Shown here: piece after piece, positions 7,763 to 16,898 of the stretch
Position numbering within the stretch: position 1 is the first letter of the stretch
How the letters are laid out: each line of letters opens with the position of its first letter
Source of the DNA: an uncultured Eubacteriales bacterium
GTDB lineage: Bacteria > Bacillota > Clostridia > Oscillospirales > Acutalibacteraceae
Reading direction: 5' to 3'
DNA length: 45,656 nt
NCBI GenBank assembly: GCA_934457115.1
Contig: CAKSHI010000013.1
Location: forward strand, 1 to 45,656
Notes under the pieces: generated by a model
The model's input: only the letters and a program-made list of their open reading frames with translations
Databases searched by the model: none
Told to the model about the DNA's origin: nothing
Program-made: the position numbers and the translations under genes

Positions 7763-9151
7763 TCAGTCCCAAGCCTCAGTATCTTTTATGCCAAGTTCCT
7801 TAGGACAAAACTTTGGATCCTTTCCACCCTTTTTCTGCGCTATATAATCCTTTAATGTTATTAGCACAACCTTTGAAAGCGCAAACATAGCAAATATATT
7901 TACAATAGCCATAAATGCCATTAGAAGGTCTGCCAAATTCCATACTTTTAATGATGCTTGAGTTCCCACAAACACCGCTATTAAACAAGTGCATCTAAAT
8001 ATGTTCAAAACTGTTTTATTATTTTTTATAAATAATACATTAGACTCTGCATAACAATAGTTGCCTATTATTGAAGTGAATGCAAACATAAGTATCGATA
8101 TAGTCATAAAGTGCATTCCAATTGATCCTACTTGACTTTCTATGGCCGCTTGAACTAATGGAATACCATTTAGTCCACCTTTTTCTATTTTGACACCTGA
8201 AAGTAAGATAATAAATGCCGATGTTGTGCAAATTATAAGAGTGTCTATGCAAACGGAAACAACCTGCACTAATCCCTGCTTAACCGGGTGAGATACATCC
8301 GCAGTTGCAGCGGCATTTGGTGCACTTCCCATTCCTGCTTCATTGGAAAATAGTCCTCTTCTTATACCAATTAGCATTGAACTTCCTGCAAATCCACCAA
8401 AAATCGATTTAAAATCAAAAGCGCTCTCAAATATGCACTTGAACATTTGAGGTACTTTGTCTATATTTACTATTGTAATATAAAGGCCCAATATAATATA
8501 AAACAATGCCATGGCAGGCACAATATACGAGCTTACAAAACCAATCCTATGGACTCCGCCGAAAATTACAGCTGCTGTTATTATAACTAAAATAATGCCA
8601 ATCAAATAAGGATATATGGTTTGTTTATAATTTGGGATATACAAGCCCACAGATGAAGATATGTTATAGGCCTGCACCACATTTAGTCCATAAACCATAC
8701 ATGCAATCAAAAATACAGCAAATATAATTCCAAGCCAACGTTTTTTTAAAGCCCTTTCAATATAATAAGCCGGACCTCCAAGATAGTTTTTACCATCTTT
8801 AATTTTATATACTTGAGCCAATGTACTTTCCGCAAAGGCCGATGCCGAGCCTATAATAGCCATGACCCACATCCAAAATATCGAACCGGGTCCACCGGTT
8901 ACTATTGCTAAGGCTATACCTGCTATATTTCCCGTACCGACTCTGGATGCTGTGGATATCATCAAGGCTTGAAACGAAGAAACCTTTTTATCATGTGATT
9001 TTTCCGTCACTGACTTAATCGCCTCGGGGAACATCCTAATTTGCACAAACTTAGTTTTTATTGTAAAGAATAATCCCACCGCTATTAATATACCGGAATA
9101 TAGGAAACCGCCTATTGTTGTTATTAATTCTTTTATTAATTGAAATGCCAA
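7763..9151 (-). CDS. AGCS-family Na+/alanine (or glycine) symporter, copy 2
   Basis: Paralogue of the next gene, 462 residues from the chosen start. It has the same landmarks (STASRVGTGNIAGI, GGPGSIFWMWVMAIIGSASA, LFSNEAGMGSAPNAAATADV). By eye the two are about two-thirds identical and both end in LGI.(N/D)TEAWD. An in-frame GTG exists at 9172. AGGTG lies 6 bases before TTG 9151, and starting there gives an N-terminus of the same length as the paralogue, so I prefer TTG. A good sigma-A promoter lies 41 bases upstream and probably serves both copies. The leader is too short to hold a glycine riboswitch. Confidence 0.9.
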   Translation of the reverse strand: MAFQLIKELITTIGGFLYSGILIAVGLFFTIKTKFVQIRMFPEAIKSVTEKSHDKKVSSFQALMISTASRVGTGNIAGIALAIVTGGPGSIFWMWVMAIIGSASAFAESTLAQVYKIKDGKNYLGGPAYYIERALKKRWLGIIFAVFLIACMVYGLNVVQAYNISSSVGLYIPNYKQTIYPYLIGIILVIITAAVIFGGVHRIGFVSSYIVPAMALFYIILGLYITIVNIDKVPQMFKCIFESAFDFKSIFGGFAGSSMLIGIRRGLFSNEAGMGSAPNAAATADVSHPVKQGLVQVVSVCIDTLIICTTSAFIILLSGVKIEKGGLNGIPLVQAAIESQVGSIGMHFMTISILMFAFTSIIGNYCYAESNVLFIKNNKTVLNIFRCTCLIAVFVGTQASLKVWNLADLLMAFMAIVNIFAMFALSKVVLITLKDYIAQKKGGKDPKFCPKELGIKDTEAWD

Positions 9152-9191
9152 ATATCGCACCTGCCCACTCACAAATTTAGTATAATTTTGT

Positions 9192-9220
9192 ATTATACCA
9201 TATTTATTCCAAAAAGTCTA
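9192..9220 (-). promoter_or_regulatory. Sigma-A promoter of the AGCS pair
   Basis: On the minus strand TAGACT, a 17-bp spacer and TATAAT lie upstream of the TTG start at 9151. The -10 is perfect and the -35 has two mismatches. Confidence 0.65.
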
Positions 9221-9255
9221 GATTTTCCTTGGCAATTACTGCAATTATAATCCTA

Positions 9256-9286
9256 AAAAGCACTCAACTACACGCAAAATGCTTTT
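9256..9286 (-). terminator. Terminator of the DEAD-box helicase gene
   Basis: On the minus strand AAAAGCA (9280-9286) pairs with TGCTTTT (9256-9262) around a 17-base loop, only a few bases past the helicase stop, and ends in a short T-run. Confidence 0.6.
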
Positions 9287-9289
9287 ATC

Positions 9290-10954
9290 CTATCTTCTGC
9301 GCTTTCTATTTCGTTGTCTCTTTTTTAAGTTACGATAATCCTTATAAACATCATAGACATCCTCAAAAGCGCTCCTGTTTTCTTTCGCATTTACAGTTTT
9401 ACCGCAAATTTTACTGTTTTTCATTTTCTTTAAAACTTCATCGAACTTTTTGGCCGGTACATAAACAATTGTTTCTTTGTCATATATTTCTATCTTTCCA
9501 ATTTCACTGCCTTTTACGGAAGTTTTCTCCGAAATTGCCGCAACTATATGAGCCGGTGCCACTTTTTTATTTCGTCCTATTGTTAATATTACCTTTTTAA
9601 ATGATGTGTTCTCTCTATCTATTCTTGTGGGTTTAACTGACTTTACATCACTTATGCTGCACCTAATTTTTCCAAAATGGACCTCTAAAACAGCTGCAGC
9701 AACGCAAGCCGGATCGTAACCTCTTTTTATAAGCTCGTTGATTGTACCCATATAATCAAGGTTTGTATTTTCCTTAACCATATCTTCAATCTTTCTTATA
9801 ACCAAATCATTGTTCTTCTCATTAACACTTTCAAGACTGGGCACTTCCTCAAATGTTATCTTAGATTTAGTAAACCTTGCAATTCTTTGAAGAACTTCAA
9901 CTTGTTTTGAACCACTGCAAATTGTAATAGCTGTACCCGACTTACCTGCTCTGCCCGTTCTTCCTATCCTATGGACATAATACTCTATATTTTGAGGTAT
10001 ATCATAGTTTATAACATAGTCTATATCATTTACATCTATACCCCTTGCGGCAACATCTGTCGCTATTAAAATATTCGTTTGACCTTTTTTAAACGAATTC
10101 ATAACCTTTGTTCTTTGCGCTTGCTTCATGTCGCCATGGATGCCTTCTGCGCTGAAATCATAATTCTTCAAATAATTCGATACACTGTCCACCATTCTCT
10201 TTGTATTGCAAAAGAGTATAGCCCTATTTGGTCTTATATAACTTAAAATTAAATTTAAAGCATCCATTTTTCTGCCCATGGGGACATTATAATAAATTTG
10301 GTCTATATTTTCGACAGTCATCTGCTTTTTCTCGATTGATATAAGCTTGGGATTATTTTGAAATTTTTGGGTTATCTCCATTATTTCCTTAGGCATTGTT
10401 GCAGAAAAAAGCACCGTTTGCCTCTCGTCGGGAGCTTCTTCAAGTATAGACTCGATATCATCTCTAAATCCCATACTAAGCATTTCATCTGCTTCATCCA
10501 AAACAGCCATCTTTAGGTTAGAAAGCTTCAATGTCCTTCTCTTCATATGGTCCATAACTCGCCCTGGTGTTCCTATTACTATATTGGCCGACTTCAGCCT
10601 TTCAATCTGCCTTCCCATAGGTGCACCGCCATATACATCTACTACTTTTACCCCCTCTTTAAATTTTGCAAGCTTCATCATTTCTTCGCAAGCCTGCATT
10701 GCAAGTTCTCTTGTAGGGCACAATACCAAAACCTGAACTTCCTTTAGATCCGGTTCTATAATTTCAAGAGCCGGTATTCCAAACGCTACTGTCTTGCCGG
10801 TACCGGTTTGGGATTTTCCTATTACATCCAGTCCCTCTTCTATGACAGGTATAGCTTTAGCTTGAATTTCAGTGGGATTCTCAAAGCCCATTTCCTCTAC
10901 TGCCCTTTTTATATCTTCTGATATTTGCATTTCCTTAAATGATAACATTTCCAC
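9290..10954 (-). CDS. DEAD-box ATP-dependent RNA helicase (CshA/DeaD type)
   Basis: Cytoplasmic RNA helicase of 554 residues used in ribosome assembly and mRNA turnover. Ordered motifs are visible: Q-motif (GFENPTEIQAKAIP), Walker A (SQTGTGKT), PTRELA, TPGR, DEAD (VLDEADEML), SAT, ARGIDV and HRIGRTGRAG. A C-terminal DbpA-type RNA-binding domain (about 450-525) and a basic tail ending RNRKRRR follow. This is the long DeaD/CsdA layout. GTG 10954 and ATG 10948 are both in frame. GAGG lies 5 bases before the GTG and 11 before the ATG, so I chose GTG, without certainty. It is probably monocistronic. The 305-base leader is long enough for cold-responsive control, but I see no recognisable element. 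Confidence 0.93.
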   Translation of the reverse strand: MEMLSFKEMQISEDIKRAVEEMGFENPTEIQAKAIPVIEEGLDVIGKSQTGTGKTVAFGIPALEIIEPDLKEVQVLVLCPTRELAMQACEEMMKLAKFKEGVKVVDVYGGAPMGRQIERLKSANIVIGTPGRVMDHMKRRTLKLSNLKMAVLDEADEMLSMGFRDDIESILEEAPDERQTVLFSATMPKEIMEITQKFQNNPKLISIEKKQMTVENIDQIYYNVPMGRKMDALNLILSYIRPNRAILFCNTKRMVDSVSNYLKNYDFSAEGIHGDMKQAQRTKVMNSFKKGQTNILIATDVAARGIDVNDIDYVINYDIPQNIEYYVHRIGRTGRAGKSGTAITICSGSKQVEVLQRIARFTKSKITFEEVPSLESVNEKNNDLVIRKIEDMVKENTNLDYMGTINELIKRGYDPACVAAAVLEVHFGKIRCSISDVKSVKPTRIDRENTSFKKVILTIGRNKKVAPAHIVAAISEKTSVKGSEIGKIEIYDKETIVYVPAKKFDEVLKKMKNSKICGKTVNAKENRSAFEDVYDVYKDYRNLKKRQRNRKRRR

Positions 10955-11259
10955 TATTGCCTCTTCCTAAGTATGTATATTAAATTTCATATTCATAATA
11001 ATATTAAATTTAGTTTTAATAAATTAGAATAAAATATAATTATAACATATTATAGGGATAAATGGGAATACCTAAATCCACGACTTTTAGCATAATTGTA
11101 ATATTTAAATAAAATGTAATCGAAAATTGCACTTATCTTCTACGTCAAAAAGTTTTTTTAATTCTTTAAAAGACTTATACATCCACAATTATGCCTTACA
11201 ATATTCTTTGATGTGAAAGTTCTTCTCTAAAACTTTACAAATCCCAGGAGGTTGTTTAA
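10955..11259. other. Divergent intergenic region, helicase / kinase-like gene
   Basis: A 305-base A+T-rich gap without a convincing gene on either strand. A 9-bp imperfect stem occurs at about 11148-11174 (AAGTTTTTT...AAAAGACTT). The AGGAGG of the downstream gene is at 11247-11252. I found no -35/-10 pair good enough to report in either direction. Confidence 0.5.
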
Positions 11260-11886
11260 TTGATATCTGAAAATCCCGTAGATCAAGACTGTATTCATCA
11301 GCCTAAAGAATTTAATAGTATGAGTATTCCATACCAATCCTATCATGACTTAAAAAATTGCTTATTTGTCGTCATGGGTTATATGGAGTTAGGTGAATAT
11401 GAAAAAGCAAAGTGCAAACTAAATTATATTTGTAAAAAGTTAAATATTCGTAACACAACTAACCCAATTTTGCGCTCTTTCATATATAATAAAATACACT
11501 CATGCCCATCCAATAACATAAACTTTAAAGCACTCAACTTAGATGTCCCCGAAACATACATAGAAGAGTGTGATTTATTCTCTGTTATTGGAAATGCACT
11601 GGATAATGCTGTTGAATCTTGTGATAAAGTACCGGATAAATCAAAAAGATATATTTCTATGTCCATGTTTATTAAAAATAAATATTTGAATATTGTTATC
11701 ACTAATCCTATATCCGAAAAGGTAAAAATAGAAAACAACAACATATTAACGACTAAAAATGAAAAACACATACACGGATTTGGTCTTAATAATATTCGAA
11801 TAATGGCTAAAAAATATCATGGCCATGTTAGCATCTCTAGAGGACTAAGAAAATTTGCTATTAAAATCAAGCTTAGAGTAGATTAA
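11260..11886 (+). CDS. Soluble Spo0B/AgrC-like histidine kinase (GHKL ATPase), orphan
   Basis: 208 residues with no membrane segment. An N-terminal helical hairpin contains YHDLKNCLFVVMGYMELG, matching the H-box helix of Spo0B-, DctS- and AgrC-type kinases, with His29 as the expected phosphorylation site. A GHKL ATPase domain follows: N-box GNALDNAVES (Asn112, Asn116), TTKNEKH lid and G-box HGFGLNNI (Gly173, Gly175). Unlike Bacillus Spo0B, which cannot bind ATP, the ATP boxes look intact. TTG 11260 has a perfect AGGAGG 7 bases upstream. No response regulator or sensor lies beside it; the next gene is a spore SASP with its own promoter. It might pass phosphate to Spo0A or to an AgrA-like regulator elsewhere. 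That partner is unknown. Confidence 0.75.
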   Translation: MISENPVDQDCIHQPKEFNSMSIPYQSYHDLKNCLFVVMGYMELGEYEKAKCKLNYICKKLNIRNTTNPILRSFIYNKIHSCPSNNINFKALNLDVPETYIEECDLFSVIGNALDNAVESCDKVPDKSKRYISMSMFIKNKYLNIVITNPISEKVKIENNNILTTKNEKHIHGFGLNNIRIMAKKYHGHVSISRGLRKFAIKIKLRVD

Positions 11887-11899
11887 ATTTCAATATCAA

Positions 11900-11938
11900 C
11901 TTAAAGCAAAAACACTCCATCTTCGTTTTTGCTTTAAG
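11900..11938 (+). terminator. Terminator after the kinase-like gene
   Basis: A perfect 14-bp stem (11900-11913 with 11925-11938; CTTAAAGCAAAAAC and its complement) starts 13 bases after the stop and is followed by ATAATTTTTG. It separates this gene from the downstream SASP. Confidence 0.8.
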
Positions 11939-11960
11939 ATAATTTTTGAAAAATTTACTA

Positions 11961-11991
11961 TTAATAAAGTCACATCACAATACACATAATA
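11961..11991 (+). promoter_or_regulatory. Candidate sigma-G promoter of the SASP gene
   Basis: TTAATA (11961-11966), an 18-bp spacer and CATAATA (11985-11991) lie 56 bases before the SASP start. SASP genes are classically transcribed by forespore sigma-G, whose -10 is CATAMTA. The same heptamer lies upstream of spoVAE. Confidence 0.5.
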
Positions 11992-12047
11992 CTAATGCAA
12001 ACGCAATAAGTTATTAAAAATCAATTTAATAAAAGGAGTGTTTGAAT

Positions 12048-12239
12048 ATGTCTAAGAATTCAGTAGTAGTACCAGAAGCCAGAGAAGCACTTGATAAATT
12101 TAAGATGGAAGCTGCAAGCGAAGTAGGTGTTAACCTAAAGCAAGGATATAACGGCGACTTAACTTCAAAACAAGCAGGATCTGTCGGCGGTCAAATGGTT
12201 AAAAAAATGATCGAACAGTATGAAGCAAACATGAAATAA
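12048..12239 (+). CDS. Alpha/beta-type small acid-soluble spore protein
   Basis: DNA-coating spore protein, 63 residues. The family covers forespore DNA, shields it from UV and heat, and is degraded by the GPR protease at germination. Recognised from EAREALDKFKMEAASEVGV, which holds the GPR cleavage region, and from the DNA-binding C-terminal stretch GYNGDLTSKQAGSVGGQMVK. A TTG at 12042 is also in frame, but the GGAG (12035-12038) is 3 bases from it and 9 bases from ATG 12048, so I chose the ATG. It is a single-gene unit between a strong upstream terminator and its own terminator, with a forespore-type promoter. Confidence 0.96.
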   Translation: MSKNSVVVPEAREALDKFKMEAASEVGVNLKQGYNGDLTSKQAGSVGGQMVKKMIEQYEANMK

Positions 12240-12256
12240 ATATAAGTAATATATTA

Positions 12257-12291
12257 CTCGCAGATATCAAAAGATATCTGCGAGTTCTTTA
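12257..12291 (+). terminator. SASP gene terminator
   Basis: A perfect 12-bp stem CTCGCAGATATC/GATATCTGCGAG (12257-12268 and 12273-12284) with an AAAA loop is followed by TTCTTTATT, 17 bases after the stop codon. Confidence 0.88.
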
Positions 12292-12417
12292 TTAATCCTA
12301 TATATTCAATAATCAGTTTAATATGTTCAATTAAGGTTTCTAATATTTTGTTTCAAATATAAACTGCTGAATTTTTTACATCTAGACTGTTTTGAGTTTC
12401 ATTATCATCGGCACTAA

Positions 12418-14226
12418 TTAATCATCCAACTTTAAAACTGACATAAACGCATCCTGCGGCACTTCAACTGTTCCCAATTGGCGCATACGTTTCTTGCCTT
12501 CTTTTTGTTTTTCAAGTAATTTTCTCTTTCTTGTAATATCTCCGCCGTAGCATTTTGCCAAAACGTCTTTTCTCATAGCTTTTACTGTTTCTCTTGCTAT
12601 GACCTTTCCCCCAATACAAGCTTGTATTGGCACTTCAAAAAGCTGACGCGGTATTTTTTCTTTTAATTTTTCGGCCATCTTTCTTCCCCTTGAATATGCC
12701 TTGCTTTTATGAATAATAAACGAAAGAGCGTCGACTGTTTCACCATTTAGCATTATATCGAGTTTTACAAGGTCTGATTCTTTATACTCTGCTAATTCAT
12801 AGTCAAACGAAGCATATCCTCGAGTTTTGGACTTTAGTGTATCAAAAAAGTCATACACAATCTCGTTAAGCGGCAACTCATAATGAATGTCAACTCTATC
12901 TTCGTCTATATACTGCATATCTTTAAATATTCCACGTCTATCCTGGCACAATTCCATTATATTCCCAACATAATTAGATGGTGCATATATATGAGCATTT
13001 GCCATGGGTTCTTCGGCTTTTAAAATTAAAGAAGGGTTTGGATAATTTGTTGGGTTATCAATCATAACCACTTCGCCGTCAGTCTTGGTAATCTTGTAAA
13101 TAACACTTGGTGCTGTCGTTATCAAGTCAAGGTTATATTCTCTCTCAAGGCGTTCTTGGATAATCTCCATATGAAGAAGCCCTAAAAATCCACACCTAAA
13201 TCCAAAACCCAAAGCAATAGATGTTTCAGGCTCAAATGAAAGTGCAGCATCATTAAGTTGAAGCTTTTCAAGTGCTTCTCTTAAATCGGAATACTTTGCT
13301 CCATCAAGCGGATATACACCGCAATACACCATAGGATTTACCGATCTATAGCCCGGAAGTGCCTCCTTTGCAGGATTTTGGGATAGAGTAACCGTATCGC
13401 CCACCCTGGCGTCTGCAACCGCTTTTATCGATGCTGTGATATATCCTACTTCACCCGACAAAAGCTCATTTTTAGGTTCAAGACTTGTAGCCCTCATTAT
13501 ACCGCACTCAACCACGGTAAATTTAGAACCCACTGACATAAGTTGAATTTCATCGCCTACTTTTACCTTACCGTCTATAACCCTTACATAAATAATTACC
13601 CCCTTATATGAATCATAACAAGAATCAAATATAAGAGCCTTTAAAGGTTTCTCATCATCTGCATTTGGGGCGGGAATTTGTTCTACAATTGCCTCAAGTA
13701 CAGCTTTTATGTTAAGTCCCGATTTTGCAGAAACCCTTGGTGCATCCTTAGCAGGTATTCCTATTACATCTTCTATTTCTTTGCATACCTTGTCCGGCTG
13801 CGCGCTTGGAAGGTCTATTTTATTAATTATAGGAACTATCTCCAATCCCGCATCAACCGCTAAATATGTATTAGCTAAAGTTTGCGCCTCTATACCTTGA
13901 GAAGCATCAACCACAAGCAATGCTCCCTCACAAGCCGCCAAGGACCTTGAAACCTCATAGTTAAAATCGACATGACCCGGGGTATCGATAAGGTTAAATA
14001 CGTATTCTTTCCCGTCATCTGCCTTATATTGCAGTGTGACAGCCCTAGCCTTTATCGTTATTCCTCGTTCTCTTTCTATATCCATATTATCCAAAAGCTG
14101 CGATTGAAGATCCCTCTTTGCAACGGAGCTTGTCTGCTCTAATATCCTGTCTGCAAGCGTTGACTTACCGTGATCTATATGAGCTATTATGCTAAAATTT
14201 CTTATTTGTTCTTTTGAAACGGACAA
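12418..14226 (-). CDS. lepA: Elongation factor 4 / LepA GTPase
   Basis: Ribosome-associated translational GTPase of 602 residues, the usual length. G1 is AHIDHGKSTLADR near residue 15, G2 is the RGITIKA region, G3 DTPGHVDF and G4 NKIDLPSA. EF-G-like domains and the LepA-specific C-terminal domain follow (AKCYGGDITRKRKLLEKQK near the end). The start is TTG 14226 with AGGTGAT about 7 bases upstream; the protein begins MSVSKEQIRNFSIIAH, as in other LepA proteins. In Bacillus lepA neighbours hemN and hrcA; here it is a single-gene unit with its own promoter, divergent from dapF. I see no clear hairpin in the 126 bases after its stop. Confidence 0.97.
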   Translation of the reverse strand: MSVSKEQIRNFSIIAHIDHGKSTLADRILEQTSSVAKRDLQSQLLDNMDIERERGITIKARAVTLQYKADDGKEYVFNLIDTPGHVDFNYEVSRSLAACEGALLVVDASQGIEAQTLANTYLAVDAGLEIVPIINKIDLPSAQPDKVCKEIEDVIGIPAKDAPRVSAKSGLNIKAVLEAIVEQIPAPNADDEKPLKALIFDSCYDSYKGVIIYVRVIDGKVKVGDEIQLMSVGSKFTVVECGIMRATSLEPKNELLSGEVGYITASIKAVADARVGDTVTLSQNPAKEALPGYRSVNPMVYCGVYPLDGAKYSDLREALEKLQLNDAALSFEPETSIALGFGFRCGFLGLLHMEIIQERLEREYNLDLITTAPSVIYKITKTDGEVVMIDNPTNYPNPSLILKAEEPMANAHIYAPSNYVGNIMELCQDRRGIFKDMQYIDEDRVDIHYELPLNEIVYDFFDTLKSKTRGYASFDYELAEYKESDLVKLDIMLNGETVDALSFIIHKSKAYSRGRKMAEKLKEKIPRQLFEVPIQACIGGKVIARETVKAMRKDVLAKCYGGDITRKRKLLEKQKEGKKRMRQLGTVEVPQDAFMSVLKLDD

Positions 14227-14259
14227 AATTAATCACCTACTAATTTAATTATATTCTAT

Positions 14260-14288
14260 ATTTTATCACACCCTTATATTTATGTCAT
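14260..14288 (-). promoter_or_regulatory. Sigma-A promoter of lepA
   Basis: On the minus strand ATGACA, a 17-bp spacer and TAAAAT with an extended TGA before the -10 lie 34 bases before the TTG start of lepA. Confidence 0.6.
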
Positions 14289-14368
14289 CTTCTACTGCAA
14301 AACAATTTGTTAATCCTAATAAATTAAATACTAAACATTCCAAAATATGAATTATTTATATAGACCTG

Positions 14369-14397
14369 TTGCAGACAGTCAAAATATAAGGTATAAT
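14369..14397 (+). promoter_or_regulatory. Sigma-A promoter of dapF-pyrG-dapL
   Basis: TTGCAG, a 17-bp spacer and a perfect TATAAT (14392-14397) lie 62 bases before the dapF start. The intervening leader is too short for a lysine riboswitch. Confidence 0.75.
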
Positions 14398-14458
14398 ATA
14401 TTATGTATGTTTTGTATGTGTTTACCATATCGACTAACAGTTTATACGAGGTGAAATA

Positions 14459-15304
14459 ATGATTTTAAAATTCACAAAAATGCATGGCTGCGGCAATGAT
14501 TATGTCTATATAAATTGCTTTGAGCAGGAAATTAACGACCCCCAAGCTTTAAGTATAAAGCTTTCTAACCGCCATTACTCTATTGGGTCGGACGGGGTTA
14601 TATTAATATGCAAATCAAATAAAGCAGACGCTAAAATGCGTATGTTTAATGCAGATGGCAGCGAGGGAAAAATGTGCGGCAACGGCATTCGCTGCGTTGG
14701 CAAATATCTATTCGATCATAACATGGTTAAAAAAGATGATATTTTAATCGAAACTTTAAGAGGTATAAAAAAGCTTAAAGCAATAAGAATCAGTGGGGAT
14801 GAAGAAGTAACCAACCTATGTGTAGACATGGGAAAAGCAAACCTTAATGCTAAAGATGTCCCCGTAAATCTCGACCAAAATACAATTATTAATTATCCTA
14901 TACAAATATGCGAAAAAAAATACAACATAACTTGTGTTTCTATGGGAAACCCGCATTGTATTGTATTTTGCAAAAATGTAGATGATATTGATATAGAAAA
15001 AATAGGACCCATGTTTGAAAAAAATCCTATTTTCCCAAATGGAGTCAACACTGAATTTATAGAAATCATTGATGACAGCACTCTAAAAATGCGTGTATGG
15101 GAAAGAGGAAGCGGCGAAACCATGGCCTGCGGGACAGGTGCCTGTGCAGCTGCAGTGGCGGCAGTCGAAAATGGATACTGCAAAAAAAATCAAGAAATTA
15201 AAGTAAAGCTAAAAGGCGGAGACCTAACAATAAAATACACTGATGAAACTGTATTAATGACAGGACCTGCCCAAAAATCATTTGAAGGAGAAATTGAAAT
15301 ATGA
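14459..15304 (+). CDS. dapF: Diaminopimelate epimerase
   Basis: Converts LL- to meso-diaminopimelate for lysine and peptidoglycan, in the cytoplasm. The 281-residue length is normal. Both catalytic cysteines are present: Cys73 (NADGSEGKMCGNGIR) and Cys224 (GSGETMACGTGACA). The substrate motif MHGCGNDYVY is at the N-terminus. ATG 14459 has AGGTG 7 bases upstream. First gene of an operon: its TGA overlaps the pyrG ATG (ATGA), so translation is probably coupled. Its product step directly follows that of DapL, encoded two genes downstream. Confidence 0.97.
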   Translation: MILKFTKMHGCGNDYVYINCFEQEINDPQALSIKLSNRHYSIGSDGVILICKSNKADAKMRMFNADGSEGKMCGNGIRCVGKYLFDHNMVKKDDILIETLRGIKKLKAIRISGDEEVTNLCVDMGKANLNAKDVPVNLDQNTIINYPIQICEKKYNITCVSMGNPHCIVFCKNVDDIDIEKIGPMFEKNPIFPNGVNTEFIEIIDDSTLKMRVWERGSGETMACGTGACAAAVAAVENGYCKKNQEIKVKLKGGDLTIKYTDETVLMTGPAQKSFEGEIEI

Positions 15305-16896
15305 CAAAGTATATATTCGTAACCGGCGGAGTCGTATCCGGCCTTGGAAAAGGAATTACTGCGGCTTCATTAGGAAGACTTTTAAAGTCAAGAGGTCTTA
15401 AAATAGCAGCCCAAAAGCTTGACCCTTATATAAACGTAGACCCGGGAACAATGAGCCCTTATCAACACGGTGAAGTATTCGTAACTGAAGACGGCGCAGA
15501 AACTGACCTCGATTTAGGCCACTATGAAAGATTTATAGATGAAAATCTAAATAAATACTCCAACCTCACGACAGGAAAAGTATATTGGAATGTACTCACT
15601 AAAGAAAGAAACGGCGAATATCTTGGAGAAACTGTTCAAGTTATCCCCCACATTACCAACGAAATCAAAAACTTTATCTATTCCGTTGGTAAGAAGTCTC
15701 AAGCTGATGTCGTTATCACTGAAATCGGCGGTACAACAGGAGATATCGAAAGCCAACCTTTCTTAGAAGCAATAAGGCAGGTTTCCTTAGAAGTAGGTCA
15801 AGAAAATTGCCTCTTTATGCACGTTACCCTTATACCATACATAAAGAGCTCGGGCGAACACAAGTCAAAACCAACCCAACATTCAGTTAAAGAACTAAGA
15901 GCATTAGGAATCAACCCTAACATAATTATCGCAAGATGTGACGAGCCTATAACTGATTCAATTAGACAAAAAATCTCTCTATTTTGCAATGTAAAACCTG
16001 ATTGCGTTATAGAAAACTTAGATGTCCCTGTTTTATATCAAGCCCCTTTAATGCTTGAAAAAAATCATTTTTCCGACATAGTGTGCAGAGAACTTTCATT
16101 AAATCTTCCTCCTTGTGACCTAACCGAGTGGGAGGACATGCTTAAGAGAATAGATGATCGAAATCAAAAAATAAAAATAGCTATAGTAGGAAAATACGTA
16201 CAGCTTCATGACGCTTATCTCTCTGTTGCAGAAGCATTATATCACGGTGGTTTTGAAAACAGTGCGGCTATAGATATTAAATGGGTAGACTCCGAACTTG
16301 TAACAACATACACAGTCGACGAACTCCTATCAGACTGCAGCGGCATATTAATCCCGGGCGGATTCGGTGACAGGGGTATCGAAGGTAAGATAGAAGCAGC
16401 CAGATATGCAAGAGAAAACAATATCCCATTCCTAGGTATTTGTTTAGGTATGCAAATTTCAGTTATAGAATTTGCAAGAAATGTTCTAAAACTTAAAGAC
16501 GCAAGCTCTAGAGAATTTAATCCTAACAGCGAACACTGTGTCATAGACTTAATGGACGAACAACAAAATGTCGTATCAAAGGGCGGAACTATGAGGCTAG
16601 GTGCTTACCCATGTAAAATAAAACAAGGTACACTTCTTGAAAAAGCATATAATGCTTCAGAAATAAGTGAACGTCATCGCCATAGATATGAATTTAATAA
16701 CCAATTTAGGGAAGAATTAGAAAAGGCAGGTTTGGTAGTCTCGGGTACATCCCCTAACGGTATGCTTGTAGAAGCCGTAGAAATTCCTAAAAACAAATTC
16801 TTTGTTGCGGTTCAATATCATCCTGAATTCAAGAGCAGACCAAACCATGCTCACCCACTATTCCGTGAGTTTATCAAAGCTTCTTTAGGAGAATAA
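15301..16896 (+). CDS. pyrG: CTP synthase
   Basis: Makes CTP from UTP, ATP and glutamine. 531 residues. The N-terminal synthetase domain (about 1-265) opens with TGGVVSGLGKGITAASLGR, a P-loop. The C-terminal glutamine amidotransferase domain has the oxyanion-loop region PGGFGDRG, nucleophile Cys in FLGICLGMQ, and the His-Glu pair in VQYHPEFKSRP. The start overlaps dapF by 4 bases and dapL follows after 2 bases. A nucleotide gene between two diaminopimelate genes is an unusual order. In Gram-positive bacteria pyrG is often controlled by CTP-sensitive reiterative attenuation at its own promoter; inside this operon such a leader is absent. Confidence 0.97.
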   Translation: MTKYIFVTGGVVSGLGKGITAASLGRLLKSRGLKIAAQKLDPYINVDPGTMSPYQHGEVFVTEDGAETDLDLGHYERFIDENLNKYSNLTTGKVYWNVLTKERNGEYLGETVQVIPHITNEIKNFIYSVGKKSQADVVITEIGGTTGDIESQPFLEAIRQVSLEVGQENCLFMHVTLIPYIKSSGEHKSKPTQHSVKELRALGINPNIIIARCDEPITDSIRQKISLFCNVKPDCVIENLDVPVLYQAPLMLEKNHFSDIVCRELSLNLPPCDLTEWEDMLKRIDDRNQKIKIAIVGKYVQLHDAYLSVAEALYHGGFENSAAIDIKWVDSELVTTYTVDELLSDCSGILIPGGFGDRGIEGKIEAARYARENNIPFLGICLGMQISVIEFARNVLKLKDASSREFNPNSEHCVIDLMDEQQNVVSKGGTMRLGAYPCKIKQGTLLEKAYNASEISERHRHRYEFNNQFREELEKAGLVVSGTSPNGMLVEAVEIPKNKFFVAVQYHPEFKSRPNHAHPLFREFIKASLGE

Positions 16897-16898
16897 TT

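Noticed and set aside
9152..9240. Glycine riboswitch before the AGCS symporters
   Set aside because: The promoter is about 40 bases from the start codon, which leaves no room for an aptamer.
9229..9600. 123-codon open frame on the plus strand
   Set aside because: It lies over the terminator and 3' end of the DEAD-box helicase, has low-complexity Phe/Leu/Cys-rich composition and no ribosome site; it is an antisense shadow.
14398..14458. Lysine riboswitch before dapF
   Set aside because: The leader is about 60 bases, too short, and shows none of the conserved stems.
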